A stretch of 64,000 bases of DNA from Ixodes scapularis (Eukaryota > Arthropoda > Arachnida > Ixodida > Ixodidae). Under the pieces are notes generated by a model. That model worked only from the letters and a program-made list of their open reading frames with translations, had not been told where the DNA came from and ran no database searches. The translations under genes and the position numbers were made by a program. The DNA is taken from contig NW_024609857.1 of the NCBI RefSeq assembly GCF_016920785.2, positions 188,431,027 through 188,495,026 on the forward strand, given 5' to 3'. This document shows positions 31,019 through 43,200 of the stretch, piece by piece (within the stretch, counting starts at the first letter, position 1; every line of letters begins with the position of its first letter).

Positions 31019-31450
31019 TGAATTACTTTAAGAAATGACACGTAACTGTAGGAAGGAGGTAAATGGTCTATATTGTAATAAGTCCAATTGGTGCGATTAT
31101 TACACTCTTTCGCTTATACTGGTATCAAAAGGGGTAAACTTCATGTTAACGATAATAGCTACACCTCTACCGCGCGCGCCTCAATTTATTTTTTTGAAAA
31201 AGGGGGGGGGGGGGGGGGGGGTTGGAAGTCGCATATTTTCTTGTGAAGCCAGGATTCTGTCAACAAAATAACATCGGGCACATTGGAAAATATCTTGTGC
31301 TCTAAGTCAATCTACCTTGTTTACTACGCTTCTGCAGTTTATGTTAATCAGACGGAGGGGCCTAGAACAACCTGGCACAGCTCGTCACTAGTCTTTTTTA
31401 GGGGTCACGGTCGCTTCTTGGAGCGACCTTCGTCTTTCACTTGCAGCTTC

Positions 31451-32799
31451 GTCCCAAGGATATAAGACGTTATTTGTATTTAGCTTATCATTCACTAGTT
31501 TAACCAACGACCCCGCCTGCCTCAGGTCTTTTGCGCCGTCCCATATATTTTTTTGTTTGTTTTTTCCCACTTTTCGAACTTCATATGGCAGAAGTCGTTA
31601 GTTATAGAAATGCTGGTGTTTTTCTTTTATCCCAGCGTGTTAGAGGTAATATATTCGAGATATTTAGAAAAATATTCCATAATATCTCATAGGACAAACT
31701 CACCAGTTCGTTCTTTCGTTACCATAAATGGCGTAGGGTCAAGGTAACAATGGAACAAATAACATATATTCCAATCTCAAAGTAAAGAAACGCAGTGACA
31801 ATATCGACGTTCAGGTAAAAATAATTTTAAATATAATTTTGACGTCCGTTACGCCGCTTTATTAACAAGGTAAAAACAATTTTAAAGATATTTTGACCTC
31901 CCCCTTGTCCCCCGTCAAAATATTTGTTTCTCCTTATTTTGAGACCTGAAACTTAGAACATTTGAGCTTGCGGAGTTCGGACTGGAGAGTGACCGAAAGT
32001 GGCGGTCAAAGAAATATAATCTTGCTTTCTGACGGCATTGCGGTTGCAAACGCGTTTTCATAAAACAAATGTGCTTTCAACGGCAGCCTTTATGACCTCT
32101 TAAGGGATGTGGATGGAAACTTCTAAAAGTGTCTTAGCTATCAGGCCTCACGTAACGCTTGCTTGGCTGTGCCAACATTACAAAATGCGGAGCCGTTGCT
32201 TTTCATAATTCATTTCTCGTGGTTTAATAGACAAAAGATCTGAATATCGTGTTATCAAATTTTCAGTTGATTAGAAAATACGTGCATCTTCTAAACCGCG
32301 CCAGAACCTTTGTTTGTTCGTACCGGTAAAAAAACATCAAGGAGGCAATGTTTGCCTTCACAACCTTTAGTTAACATCCCGATTGTTTAGTAATTAACCC
32401 GCTCGTTATACACAAATAAAAAAGAAAATCTGCACTGATCAGAGTAACTCACGGAACCCGGTTAAAAACAGGAAGGGAGCCATATATGCAAACCGAGGCT
32501 GCAAACATACGGAGACGCGCTCGCAGGAGCACGAAAAGCGTGCCATATTTCTCCGTGTTACGTATTGTACACACCTACATTTGTTACGTGCAAGCAAGAG
32601 AGCGGGATATCCAGCCCGCCTTTGTTGCAGATTCAAAATTCTACATAAGGCGCGTGCCGAAATGGCGTGCGAGATCTCATAACATCGCCAGCGGGCATAG
32701 CACGTCAGAAAGGATCAATTGTCGAGCCGGTATCACACGCGCATTAAATGAGACATTTGCACTGCCATTCCTTTTAACCCCAAAGACTGTGGTGAAGAA
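31451..32799. other. No gene seen
   Basis: AT-rich sequence with short T and A runs and scattered short open frames. No domain, repeat boundary or RNA gene that I can support. Confidence 0.45.
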
Positions 32800-32970
32800 A
32801 ATTAAGAACTTTTATTCAAAGAAACAGACACAGAAGGGAATGTCTCGTTTCTTTCTGAGTTTGTTCCTTTAACTAAAAGTACTTCATTTTCTTCACCACA
32901 GTCCCAGGTGTTAAACGACATGGTTAACTGTCACCAGCTCGCCTGCGCACTCACAGTCTTTTCACTACCA
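32800..32970 (+). repeat. SINE-like dispersed repeat, copy B
   Basis: Shares with 6170-6330, in order, an AAGAAACAGACACAGAAGGG-like start, TCTTCACCACAGTCCCAGGT, GTTAAACGACATGGTTA and CACCAGCTCGCCTGCGCACT. Same strand. No coding capacity. Confidence 0.7.
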
Positions 32971-35900
32971 ACTAGAACCAAAACTTATTACACATGCTGC
33001 GCATGACTCAGTCAACACGTCAACACAACACAAACAAAGCCATCAGAAACTAAACAAAACAAAGCAGTTACCACTGCAACGACTGCACTACTGCATTGAT
33101 GGGGGAGGTCGAAATAAAAGAAAAGTCACTATTTTGACGTTCTACGAAAGTGACGTCTCAGATGTCAAAGTTAAAAATGGCGATATTTTGACGGTGGTTG
33201 TCGAAATAGTCAACTGTCTTAAAAAAACTTTGAGATATCAATTATTGTTAGCGAATTTGCGCCGCTGTTGTGACATAGGTGAATATCCTTATCGTTTGCT
33301 TACCGCGCTTAGCGGTTAGATGAACCTTATTGTCTCACGGCCCGATTACGTGCATTCATAATATGCAAGTCGGCGCTAGCGCGAGTACAACGCTGCCAAC
33401 AATATCGTGTAGAGCGCATACTTTCACCCAACCTCTCATTTCTACGAGAGCGTCTTTAAATCAAACGCTAATAAAACACAGGCTCCATCCAGCAGCTTTG
33501 ACAGCGTCATGAACTTTTGTCTCTAAGGGATTCGGTCCTTGAGCATTCGAACTACAGAAAACGAAAGTTAATCGTGCTACACTTTGGCTATTTCCGACGT
33601 TTTTTAAAAATATATGTTCACTTTTCGCAAGAATGAAGACCTAGAGAAATGTTTACTGTCCCTAATCAAAATCAGATCAGCGTATTATAGAAGTGCTAAT
33701 TGAGCAGTATCGTTGTACTCAGAAAATACGTTGGGGGCCACCGGCTCTTGATGTACAACAAAACGTCTGCTATATACACCGAGCGGGCCCCTTCAGCAGT
33801 TGAGTGCGAGTGTCGGTTTGTTGTCGCCTGCGTGAGCTCTTTGTGACTGTGCACGCTTGTATGCTGATATATTTGATGTGTCAGGTGTGTTGTCAGTCTC
33901 AGCTGTATACTCTTAACCGCTCGTGCGTATTGTTTCCGAACGTGCAACCCTCCCTTTTATTTCGGGGCCCTAAGCATGCTCACTATGTGGCGGAAGCAGC
34001 TTCGCCATTTCATTTTACTTTTGTTTATATGTTCATTTATTGCGTAGGGAGCTATAACCACCATAACCATTTAGTAGGAAAGCAAGGGCGTATTGAAATG
34101 GCGCTGGTGGCGCTGCCAATAAAAGTGAATGCGGACGATCAGTTCGATCGCTGTCTTTTTGAATGAAAGTTTCCAGCGCGGAAAGCCGCGAAGTTTGGGC
34201 ACACACGAGGCGTGGGTGTATACGCAGAAACCTCGCGACCTCGCATCCAACGCTGCTCGCGCGAAGGAGGTGAGCGGATCGGCCTGAAACGCCGGCCGGT
34301 TCGGTGTCTGAGCGATTCGTCGTCGCTCACTGCAAACAGAGGCTGTTTTCAACTAACTTTTTATGCCTTTGGTCTTTCAAAGATTCCTTCTTTCAAAAAT
34401 TATCCGGCCTCGGTGAAACTTCAGCGGCCTGAGTATCCAGAGGTCTGCTGAACCGCTAAGCGAGCGGGACCTGGTCGACGGGGAAACACCCGGCTGGATG
34501 CAGTCTCTCCTACTGTCGCGTAATCGTCGTAATGGATACGGGGTCAACGCTTGGGGGCGGCTGCCTGCGGTGGTATATCACGTATGCAAAATGACAAATG
34601 GACGCGTGCAACCGACGCTTTCATGGCGAAAAGCCGTGTAAAGCGATAGGCATCACTCGTACATCCTGTCTTACGTCAAGCGGCCGCCATTTTATTTTAT
34701 GTGGCCACCGCAGAAAACACACCAAGATGTGTGGTCGCGGAACAAGGTACACGCTCAAAAATGTTTATTTTATACGAGACGTCGCGCGTAACAAAAATAC
34801 ACCGAACCCTGCGTGTCAAACGAACACAATTTGGGCTGTCTGCCCTGGGACAACGGTTCACACGTCTATAGGTCCAGATTTTTGCTAACAGTATGCAGTA
34901 AGCAATTCACCGTTGGGACGATAGACACACTTCGTACGCCATGGGAGCTTAGTTTGGGTTTATTATATTGATTAGTCGTCTGGAAGCGAGTTCAGGATTT
35001 ATGCAAGATATATCTTCATGGAATGGATGTAATTTAATCAAGAATTCTGGTTAAAAAATGCGTTCAAACTTATACACCTTCGGTTTCGCATCAAAACCAC
35101 ATCAATAATGAATGAAATTAAATGAAATATGTCATATCCACAATATCATTGCTTGCGCTTCTGAGACCAGGTATTTTCGATTACTCTTCAGCATTAACAT
35201 TTGCTATTGTGCTGATCTATGCTATTTGCAACAAGGTAGATAATGCAGGAGGCTGATTTCATTTTCTATCAGTGTCTAAAAGCTGTAACTTGCGAGTTAT
35301 TTTGGCTGAAACTCAAAACTGTAAAGGCTCCTAGTTATAGTGTGGGTTTAATAAGCACATGGCTGAATGTTAGTGTTACGTGCCTCTTAATAATATTATA
35401 GTACTTTTCTCCCAGCTTCGTTTAAGAAACTAGTCTATTGGGGTATCTCAATCACTCATTCTTGAACGACGGTGTGGAAAGCCGGCGCGTTCTCAAGTGC
35501 CTTCATACTCACGTGCCAGTCCTAAGAGACTGAATCACTGCCATATTACCGCCCAATAGTTTTCTATGTTTAAGTGTGCGCGCAATGTTTCCTAACCCAA
35601 TTGTCACTACCTTGTGCTTGTGTCACAAATGAGGGGCGGGGGGAGGTTCCAGAGGCTTGTTTTGTCAAGAGACGTGGGCCAAGGACACGTGGGGACACCG
35701 ACAAGAACTCCATTTAATAACAATATACATATCAGAAACAAAAAACACAAAATGGCAAGGGGGCATCAACTGGTGGCAGATAGTAAAATGTAAGCAGGGA
35801 CGCAGGTTTCTACAGGCGGAAAATGAGATACCAAAGTACAGCAAAATAAGAGGGACAATACAACACACTAAAGCAGTCCGAGGCGACGTGGCCCGCGCAG

Positions 35901-36293
35901 TGGAGCACTTCGAGTCAGGGACATCTGTGATCTTGGGGCACTGCGGCTTGTCCCGTCGCTATGCGGTGCTCCAGGTGCCATGAAAGAATTTTGAACCGCA
36001 CCTCGCACTGGCTCTCTTCGAAGAGGACGGTCTCGTACGGCTGGGGCACGGAGGTCGAATCCACCCTATTCCCAGACGCAGCCATCCTAGCTGCCGGCGT
36101 TTCAACGCCCGGAGACGATAGGTCTGACGACAGTTTGTTTCCAGCTCTCCATGTCGACTGCTGAACCATTCAACACAAAACGGCACGCAATAAACCACGC
36201 GTCTTCAGCCATTGACGAACCCCATACCCCGTAGGTGTCCCACTGGAGAAAGCCACCTGACGTCCATTACCGTGGTAAAAGAAAAGGGTGTTT
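32971..36293. other. No recognisable gene
   Basis: About 3.3 kb without a domain I recognise. Open frames of 60-128 codons occur (for example 33804-34166 and 35657-35983) on both strands and overlap each other, as expected by chance in GC-richer patches. The stretch 35640-36200 has overlapping frames on both strands and could be part of an unknown repeat, but I see no termini. Confidence 0.4.
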
Positions 36294-36333
36294 TAGGAAA
36301 CCGTTTTCCACATCCGACGCGGTACGATATGGG

Positions 36334-37337
36334 TAGGGTTCGGGGTTTTCGGTTTAAACCGATAAAAACCGATAAAAGTACGCCGAATCCATTTTTGGAA
36401 ATTCGGTTTTAACCGAAAAAGGTCAGTTTTTTGGTTCAGCATTTTCGATTTAAAGCGATAAAAATCGATAAAAGGATGTCGAAACCATTTCCTAAAATTC
36501 AGTTTTAACCGGAAAAGGTAACTTTGACCTTCCAGTCGTACCGCAGAGCCGTGACGAAAAAGTGGAACGACAGTGTCTATCGAAACGTGTCCGAAAGTAC
36601 GGAATACACGGATGCCATCACGACGTTTTGGTTTAATGCGCGCATCATCGATCGGAGCGTGAAGTCCGAAATTCCACATGACTTCGCCATGTACGAGCCT
36701 GTTTTCAAACTCGTTGAAAGGAAGACTGACTTGATGCAAGCTCTGCTTGTTGTGTTGTGCTTCAAGGCGTCACACCGTGTCTCTTTTGGCGGTCACAGTT
36801 GGTTGATTGGCCAATTTTGGCTCAAGCAGCGCTTCATCTTCTCGGCCTGCCAGAGTCCAGTATAAGCGTTGAGAGGGCATTCTAGAAACTCATGGTCATA
36901 TTAACAGGAAAGAAAGAGTGCTGATCAACGAGGAGAACCTGGGAAAGTACATGCGTGTGCTTTCTAATAAGATCACGTAATTCTGATGTACAGAAGGTGA
37001 AGTTCCATGTTTTTTGGGTATAGGCTTCAAATCTGACTTGTTTGTACTGTTTTTTTTTTCTTGCTTCTTTTACAGTTGCGCACATTTGCCAAATAAATGT
37101 CAATTTCTTTTTCAATGTATCTGTGCCGTTATTCTTTGAGTGACCTCAAATATCAGAGCTACAAGGATCATCTGATTCAGTGTCCGTTGGTGTTTATTTT
37201 ATATTCACCGAAAAAAGCCGATAAAATTTTTGGGCATAAATATACGCCGAAAAAAACCGAAAATTGAATTGTAAAATAAACACCGAAAAAAGTACGCCGA
37301 ATTTTGAAAAAATAGAAACCGAAAACGCGGAACCCTA
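36334..37337 (+). mobile_element. hAT element, 1,004 bp, perfect 8-bp TSD
   Basis: Termini TAGGGTTCGGGGTTTTCGGT and the inverse of TAGGGTTCCGCGTTTTCGGT. The octamer GATATGGG flanks both sides exactly (36326-36333 and 37338-37345). Subterminal regions are full of CCGAAAA/CGATAAA words. The inside keeps a piece of the transposase C-terminus (see 36830-36960). Internally deleted, non-autonomous. Confidence 0.9.
36524..36965 (+). pseudogene. hAT transposase C-terminal remnant
   Basis: The frame 36524-36865 begins with SYRRAVTKKWNDSVYRNVSE and continues without a recognised catalytic motif. Just after it, in the neighbouring frame (36838 on), the sequence reads LLGLPESSISVERAF, a stop, then KLMVI and, further on, NEENLGKYMR. 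That is the pattern of the hAT C-terminal dimerisation region, where Pro-x-Ser-Ser-x-x-x-Glu-Arg-x-Phe-Ser is followed by a conserved Asn-Leu. With the hAT termini and 8-bp duplication this identifies the source. Not functional. Confidence 0.7.
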
Positions 37338-38379
37338 GATATGGGCCCTCCGGTACGCACTGCGCATGCGCTACCTTAGAGAAGACTAGCGTATAGGCGC
37401 AGTTTGTACCGGAAGGCCCATCGTATCCCGTATCGGATGTGCAAAAACGGTTCCCTAGAACTCCCTATTACTTAGCAAAACACGCCGCCACTTGACGTCT
37501 GAATACTCTTGTCCCGTAGACATTCGCAACCTTTCGCACCCCGGCGGCTGACGCCTATGAAAATGTTGGCAGAGGCGCCGTATCACAGTAACCGTTGCTT
37601 GACTCGCTCATTGGAGACGACGTCGGTTTTCGGGACCCCAACTCAAAGGAGTAGCGTTAGCTTACGTTTTAAAACCTTTTTGTCGCTCAATGTTTCTGTC
37701 TGGCTCTGCTCCGTAACAAATTGGCGGAAAGTTGCAAGGAAGGATGTCTCCACCATGAAACAGACGGACATGGATGCACCCCACACTCCGTTCCATTCTA
37801 AGTCCGACTGCTGCCGACGGGAACGCGACAGAACAGCACACGACAAAACAGCACTCGACAAAACAAGCACTATCAAAATAGCACGCATCGAAACAACACG
37901 CGTGAAAAGAGCACCACGTCAAAAGAGTGCGGCGACAAGATAGCACGCGACAAAACCACACGGCGTTAAAATGTCAAAACGTTAGAGCGACAGAATGCAC
38001 GTGCTAAAACCGCGCTCGACAAAACAGCACAGCAAAAAAAAGCACGCAGGTAAATGCATGCTGTGTTTTAGTTGTGATATATTATCAGCAGCACGCGCCT
38101 AAATGAAGTCCTGCTCCTAACGTGTTCAGCAGAAAATCTGAATATTCGTTACATTTTTTTTTACTATATCGTTATAGGAATTTATATTGTTACCTGAAAA
38201 GTTATCCCTACTACCTGCATTTTTTACACCTGTTTGAATGTTCGGTAATATAACACCTACCCACCGCAAGTCAATGAACCTAGATTTCTTGTCGTTGTTT
38301 TTATGGCGGATTGATCGTTATTCCGGTAACACCTTATATCGATAAAAATGCGGCATCCCAGAGTTAACACGAAGAAAGA

Positions 38380-38857
38380 TTAAGGAAGATAGACAAGTTT
38401 AGTTGAACACATAAAAAATAGTTTATTTGACATACACTCTTGTTTTACATATAGCTTCCACGCAGTAAGAAAGCGACAGCACAAAACATTGTCAATGAGG
38501 GGCAGTGTGTCATACTGGGACGTTCGGTATAGTCTTTGCGAGATTCTCGCGGATGGCTTTGAACTCGGAGTGCTCAGTCTTCGCTCGGGTTTCACCATCC
38601 TGAGGAGTACCGGCTCATTGAGCGATTGAAGACCGAAGAAAGTCTCATACTAGCAGAATATGCTGGACGACCAAAGAGGGTGCACCAAACCGGGTGCAAA
38701 GCCATACGCGAAAATCTCGGAAAGCTACAGAACGTCCTGTCGCAGTATGACAAACAGCCCCTCGTCGGCACACTTTTGGACTGTCGTTTCTTTTACTGCA
38801 TTTAAGCTTTTTGCAAAACAAAGGTGTACGTCAAAAAAAGAAAGGTTATTTCTTTAG
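38380..38857. repeat. Inner inverted repeat with gene-like sequence
   Basis: The arm 38420-38575 is, reversed, similar to 38685-38815: AAAGCCATCCGCGAGAATCT against AAAGCCATACGCGAAAATCT, then AACGTCC...CAGTATGACA and GCCCCTC. The plus-strand frame from about 38584 to 38802 is open (FHHPEEYRLIERLKTEESLI, AEYAGRPKRVHQ, GTLLDCRFFYC). It lacks an ATG and I do not recognise it. The other arm is not open in the same frame. Confidence 0.65.
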
Positions 38858-39318
38858 CAGTTCGGCTAAACTTATCAGTTAAGGAGTGGACCATAGTTGG
38901 GAAATAGGTCATTCGTTTGACTTCGCGGCCGCAATGATCTTGGCGGGGGAAGCGAGATGGGGTCACCGAAAACTGCTCAAATCGTGCTTCAGCCGCGGAG
39001 AGACGACGTCGTCTAACAAAAAGCGCTGCCCTCTCCCCGAAGCCCATGGATACAATCATTCGAGACAGACCCTCACATTGTTGCGATACTTACTGAAGAT
39101 TCCTCCCGCATGGAAAACAAAACTTTTAATGAAATTGTTTATTTTAACACAAGACGTTGTTGTCGTTTTAATTATGTCTACCGGCTTTTGGAGTAGTTTT
39201 TGCAAATAACGGTAGATAATAAAATAACGACAATACACGTATTACGCTGAACACATTAGCACTAACTACTTCACTTAGGCGCGTGCTGCTAAAAATGTGC
39301 CCTACAGCGAAAATATAG

Positions 39319-39780
39319 CAGGCATGTACAGTGCTAATCACACTTGTCTATAACGCGCGAGTGTGCGGCTTTCCCCAGGGAGCGCTAGACTGGTGGCATT
39401 CGCGGAAACTAAGCTAGTCACGTGGCGCAACATGGAACGGCCCGCTCGAGGGGTGTCCTGCCCACTCTATCAGCTGGTGGTGAATGTAAAAGGCTACTCG
39501 CACGCTTTTTACAAACATCATTGCTCGTACAATAAACAAACTAAGGCATGAAGACGTATAAACCATGTCGTCATCAAAAAACAAAAATATATCAAAAAGC
39601 ACTTTACTTTTATCGCTTATCAAGCTGATAGAGTTGGCAGGACACCCCTCGAGCGGGCCGTTTCATGTTGCGCCACGTGACTAGCTTAGTTTCCGCGAAT
39701 GCCACCAGTCTGGCGCTCCCCGGAGAAAGCCGCACGCTCGCGCGTTATAGACAAGTGTGATTCGCACTGTACATGCGTGC
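39319..39780. repeat. Long near-perfect palindrome
   Basis: Left arm about 39319-39475 (ATGTACAGTGCTAATCACAC, TTGTCTATAACGCGCGAG, CGCTAGACTGGTGGCATTCG, GGCCCGCTCGAGGGGTGTCC) and right arm about 39635-39778 are reverse complements with only a few differences over some 145 bases, around a ~155-bp AT-rich centre. Few differences suggest recent origin or arm-to-arm conversion. Confidence 0.85.
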
Positions 39781-40239
39781 TGTTTTGTTGCTGTGCTGTT
39801 TTGTCGCGTGCCGTTTTGGCACGTGCTCTTTTCTCGCTCTGCTGTTTTGACGCCGTGCTCTTTTGTCGCAGGCTGTTTTGAGGCGTGCTGTATTGTTGGT
39901 GTACAGTTTTGACGCGATGCTGTTTTTACCGTGCTGTTTTGTCGCGTGCTATTTTGGCACCATCCTCTTCTGTCCCTCTGCCGTTTTGATGCCGTGCTGT
40001 TTTGTCGCCGTGCTGTTTTGTCGTGTGCTAATTTGACGCGTGCTGTTTTGTCGCGTGCTTTTTTTGTCGTGGTCCTTCGCCGACACCACCATCTGACAGA
40101 GCCAATCATGAAGCGTCAAAAGGGCATCTTGTCGCGTGCTGTTTTGACGCGTGCTGTTTTGTCATGAGCTGTTTTTGTCGTCGTGCCCCGCCGAGGCCAC
40201 CATCTGACAAAGCTAATTATGAAGCGTCAAAAGTGCGTC

Positions 40240-43200
40240 GTCACGTTGCCTATTGCCCTTGTGGGTTTGCTATAGCCGGCTAAACCAATCACGCCTAGAA
40301 AACACGGCGCAGGATTGCGGCACATTCACTCCGCGTGACTATTTCCCTTGGTATACGTAAGCGCACAAAGGTGATAAGCGTCGTGCGTATGCATTTTGGC
40401 GCCCCTTGATTGCATCCGTCCTAACGGTCGGACTTAACATGGAACGGAGTTTGTCCCGTCCCGTCCCTCGTTGCCCGCGGACATAACGTGCGCTAGAATC
40501 TATTTAAAGGATGTCTGGATGCCGAGTCTTTGGTGGGAGTTTGCGCATTGGATGAAACTGTCATCACAGATTCCGACGTTCTTTGTGAACGTTTTATTTA
40601 TTCAGGATCAACGCAAGATTATGTGAGCTCGAAGGCCTGTTGCGAAATAATGCGTTTCTCACTGGCACGCGGTACCCCTTGAATCGCAATCACTTCCGCT
40701 GCCGTGGAGGACAGGATTTTGTATGGTCCGGCCGCTCCACTCAAGATTCCTCCAGTATGATTAAGTTCCGTGGTACTACTCTAGTGATTCCAACAGCCCC
40801 CGTGACAGATTTGAAGAAAGTTCTGAAATATGGTTGTGATAAACAGGGCGTTTCTTTTCAGGCGAAAGAGGTTTGGATAAAAAAAAAACCGTGGAAACTA
40901 CAGTGTTGCGAATTGTACAGGTACGTAATGCGGCCACACTATCAAATAAAAGGGGGTAGTTTTACACCCATTTGTCCCATATAGTGCACACGAAAACATA
41001 AGCTCGACCTAAAGCGCACTGCCGTCGAATTGACTGCCCCAACTTTTACCAAAGTAGTGTTTTCTGTTTGTCCTCCATGTCCCTCTTTCGTTACCGTAAA
41101 GTAAGCTTGATAACGGTGTGATAAAGCTTATTAAACAGCTAAAGTACGTATCAAACACTGCAAAACGAAAACGGTCTGGTTTTGGTGCGGGGCCAAGAAA
41201 ACCCCTATTATATTTTCTGTAGGCAGTAACACGTACATTGGCTATTTTTATAAGTTGTTCCACTCGGCTATCAAGCCACCGGTAAAGGTTGATGCATTTG
41301 GTTCGACGTTAGTGCGCTGTACACCAAACTGAAGTATTGGGGTATGATATATGAAACGGGGGATGTAAGTACTAGACCCCCTATTTCTGAGAGTGCAGGA
41401 GGACACAATATTGGGGCTAATCGTTACGAAAGGTCGACTAACTCACTAAAATGTGGTAATTACTTTTTCGAATTAGTGCAAATCGACAGTTGGTTCAAAT
41501 GAGAAACTTGCTGAGCGTTATTGAAAAAAACACACTAAATCAGTAATTAAAAAAAAAGCTTGAAACGCGTGGGAGGGGGCGGTAGTGCGCTAAAGGTACC
41601 ACTTTCCAACAGGCACAAGGCATGAGTGAGGAAACGCGAGGATGATAAGGCACGGAAAAACCGCTCGGGCGTGTTATCGCAACGGCAGCCTTGCTCCTGC
41701 TGCACTCGCTTCCACCAATATTAGATACACTCGCTTCCACCGAGTTAATCTAATATTGATTGATTTAGTGGCTTGCGATGACGCTCAGCAAGTTTTTTCA
41801 TTCGACCCATATGTTTATTCTCAATATATTTATTATACGGTAGTTAATTTGCCGACTTTTCATTACAAGTGCCCCGTATAGTATGTCCCCATGGCCGTAT
41901 AACGCAACTCCACAAACCGCATTATTGTAGTTTTAATGGCTATTTTCTTTCTTTTAATTATGTTAGGCTTAAAAAGAAACCCCCTGCATGAGCCGACGGG
42001 AACGTCCAAGAGCCAATCACGAGGCTGGAAGCAAATGATTCGCCGTGCCTGCGTTTTTGAGACAGTCACTATAGTCGGTTTCATATTGAATAAAACTCGA
42101 TATATTCTTTCGTTCTTGTTTTAAAATATTCCAGGGGTATCCATATTCTACGTTCAACATATGCCGCCCATTGAAATGAACAGTGATTATTGAAACTGGT
42201 TGACGGCGCTATTAAGATACATTTCAAGCGCTTCAGGGTCTGAAAAAAAAAGTTGAATTAAAATATAACCGTGACCTTTTTCAGCGACGCAAGAGATCTG
42301 GCTATTTTGTGTTACATAACGACTAAGTAAACGCGTGTGTCACCCACGAACAAATCGAAGAAGTGGTCATATGGTGGCTGCGCGTTCCTTTTGTCAACTC
42401 GCCGTGTGTGTAACAACCGAATATACGCTCGTACGTTTTCCTCCCACTATGTTACGTATCATGTTACTTGCGTCGCATCTTTGTTGCTCTCTTCTTTAAC
42501 AGCGCATGTTCTCGGCATACAAATATGTCAAAGTGGAAAGTCTCTACAGAAGCATTGCTCTACCCTAGAATATTTGCCCGCGACGGGATGTACTACGTTT
42601 CTCCGTTCAGCGAGCTTGTCCCTGGGTTTTAGCTGTCACATTAGGCAGAGAACCTGAGCATTCGTTGCTTCAAAAGAAAGTGGTAACACCAAGCTATTTT
42701 TTTTAAGAAACTTAGCAGCGGACGCGCCTCTTGCCTTTCTCGTGTTTCGTTGATGCCGTGTCTTCGGAAAAGCAGTCCCATGTCAGCTCCAGAGAGCGCG
42801 CGTAATTTCTTCAAAATTTAAGGTGGCTTAAACGTTGCGAGTGCATCCGCGAAACAAAAAAGAAATAGAGCTTTTGAAAATATTTCTTTACTCGCGAACT
42901 GCCATCTTGACTCTCTTTGCGGGGGTTTTAACAGGGAAGCCTTAGATACTTAATGTGTGTATGAGCGACAAATATAAAATAGAACGCGTGACCGCATTAC
43001 GAATAAAAGAATGATGGAACGCGTAAAAATGCTTTAAACCAAACTATTTCGGTGGGCCAAAAATAGCAATACGCCTTTTTCCCCCGTGCTTTTTAGGCTA
43101 CCAAAGAATACGGCGATAATAAGGAAAAAGTACTTGAGTGTAATTTTTTAATGCTCATAACCTGACCTTTCGAATGCTGTTTTCTTTTTATTGTAATGAA

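Larger units (their letters stand above)
29426..31450 (-). mobile_element. LINE D, main part (endonuclease to RT palm)
   Basis: Minus-strand order from the right: endonuclease start (an Ile-Asn-Cys-Arg-Ser-Val-like block near 31340, and ILLTESWLHKKI-like words near 31250), endonuclease core (30658-31018), linker (30244-30658), RT fingers (29951-30244), palm to SGVRQGS (about 29460-29490). The RT thumb lies across LINE C at 19960-20475. LINE C thus appears to have entered LINE D in opposite orientation. Many stops; long dead. G/C runs lie at 30464-30482 and 31201-31220. Confidence 0.75.
36294..37457. mobile_element. Palindromic MITE (~150 bp) split by a hAT element
   Basis: The left end TAGGAAACCGTTTTCCACAT and the right end, read inverted, TAGGGAACCGTTTTTGCACA are matching inverted arms. 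They continue through CATCCGA...CGATATGGG and CCTCCGGTACGCACTGCGCA. Without the hAT insert (36334-37337) and one target copy the MITE is about 152 bp and almost wholly palindromic. It starts and ends with TA, which may be its target site, as in Tc1/mariner-type MITEs. Confidence 0.75.
37806..40236. mobile_element. Foldback-like unit with inverted minisatellite arms
   Basis: Left arm: tandem, degenerate repeats of a ~15-bp unit CGACAAAACAGCACG at 37806-38060. Right arm: the reverse complement, CGTGCTGTTTTGTCG, repeated at 39776-40170. Inside are two further inverted repeats (38420-38575 against 38685-38815, and 39319-39480 against 39618-39780). At the right edge a ~58-bp piece (GCCGACACCACCATCTGACA...) is duplicated at 40066-40125 and 40178-40236. 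Long inverted arms built of short tandem repeats are the plan of foldback elements. The outer ends and target duplication are not defined. Confidence 0.6.

Noticed and set aside
35657..36169. Overlapping frames on both strands as a gene or LTR
   Set aside because: No domain in any frame and no TG...CA bounded repeat with duplication could be found.
37806..40170. Minisatellite arrays as a CRISPR array
   Set aside because: Units are about 15 bp, degenerate, directly abutting without spacers, and inverted between the arms.
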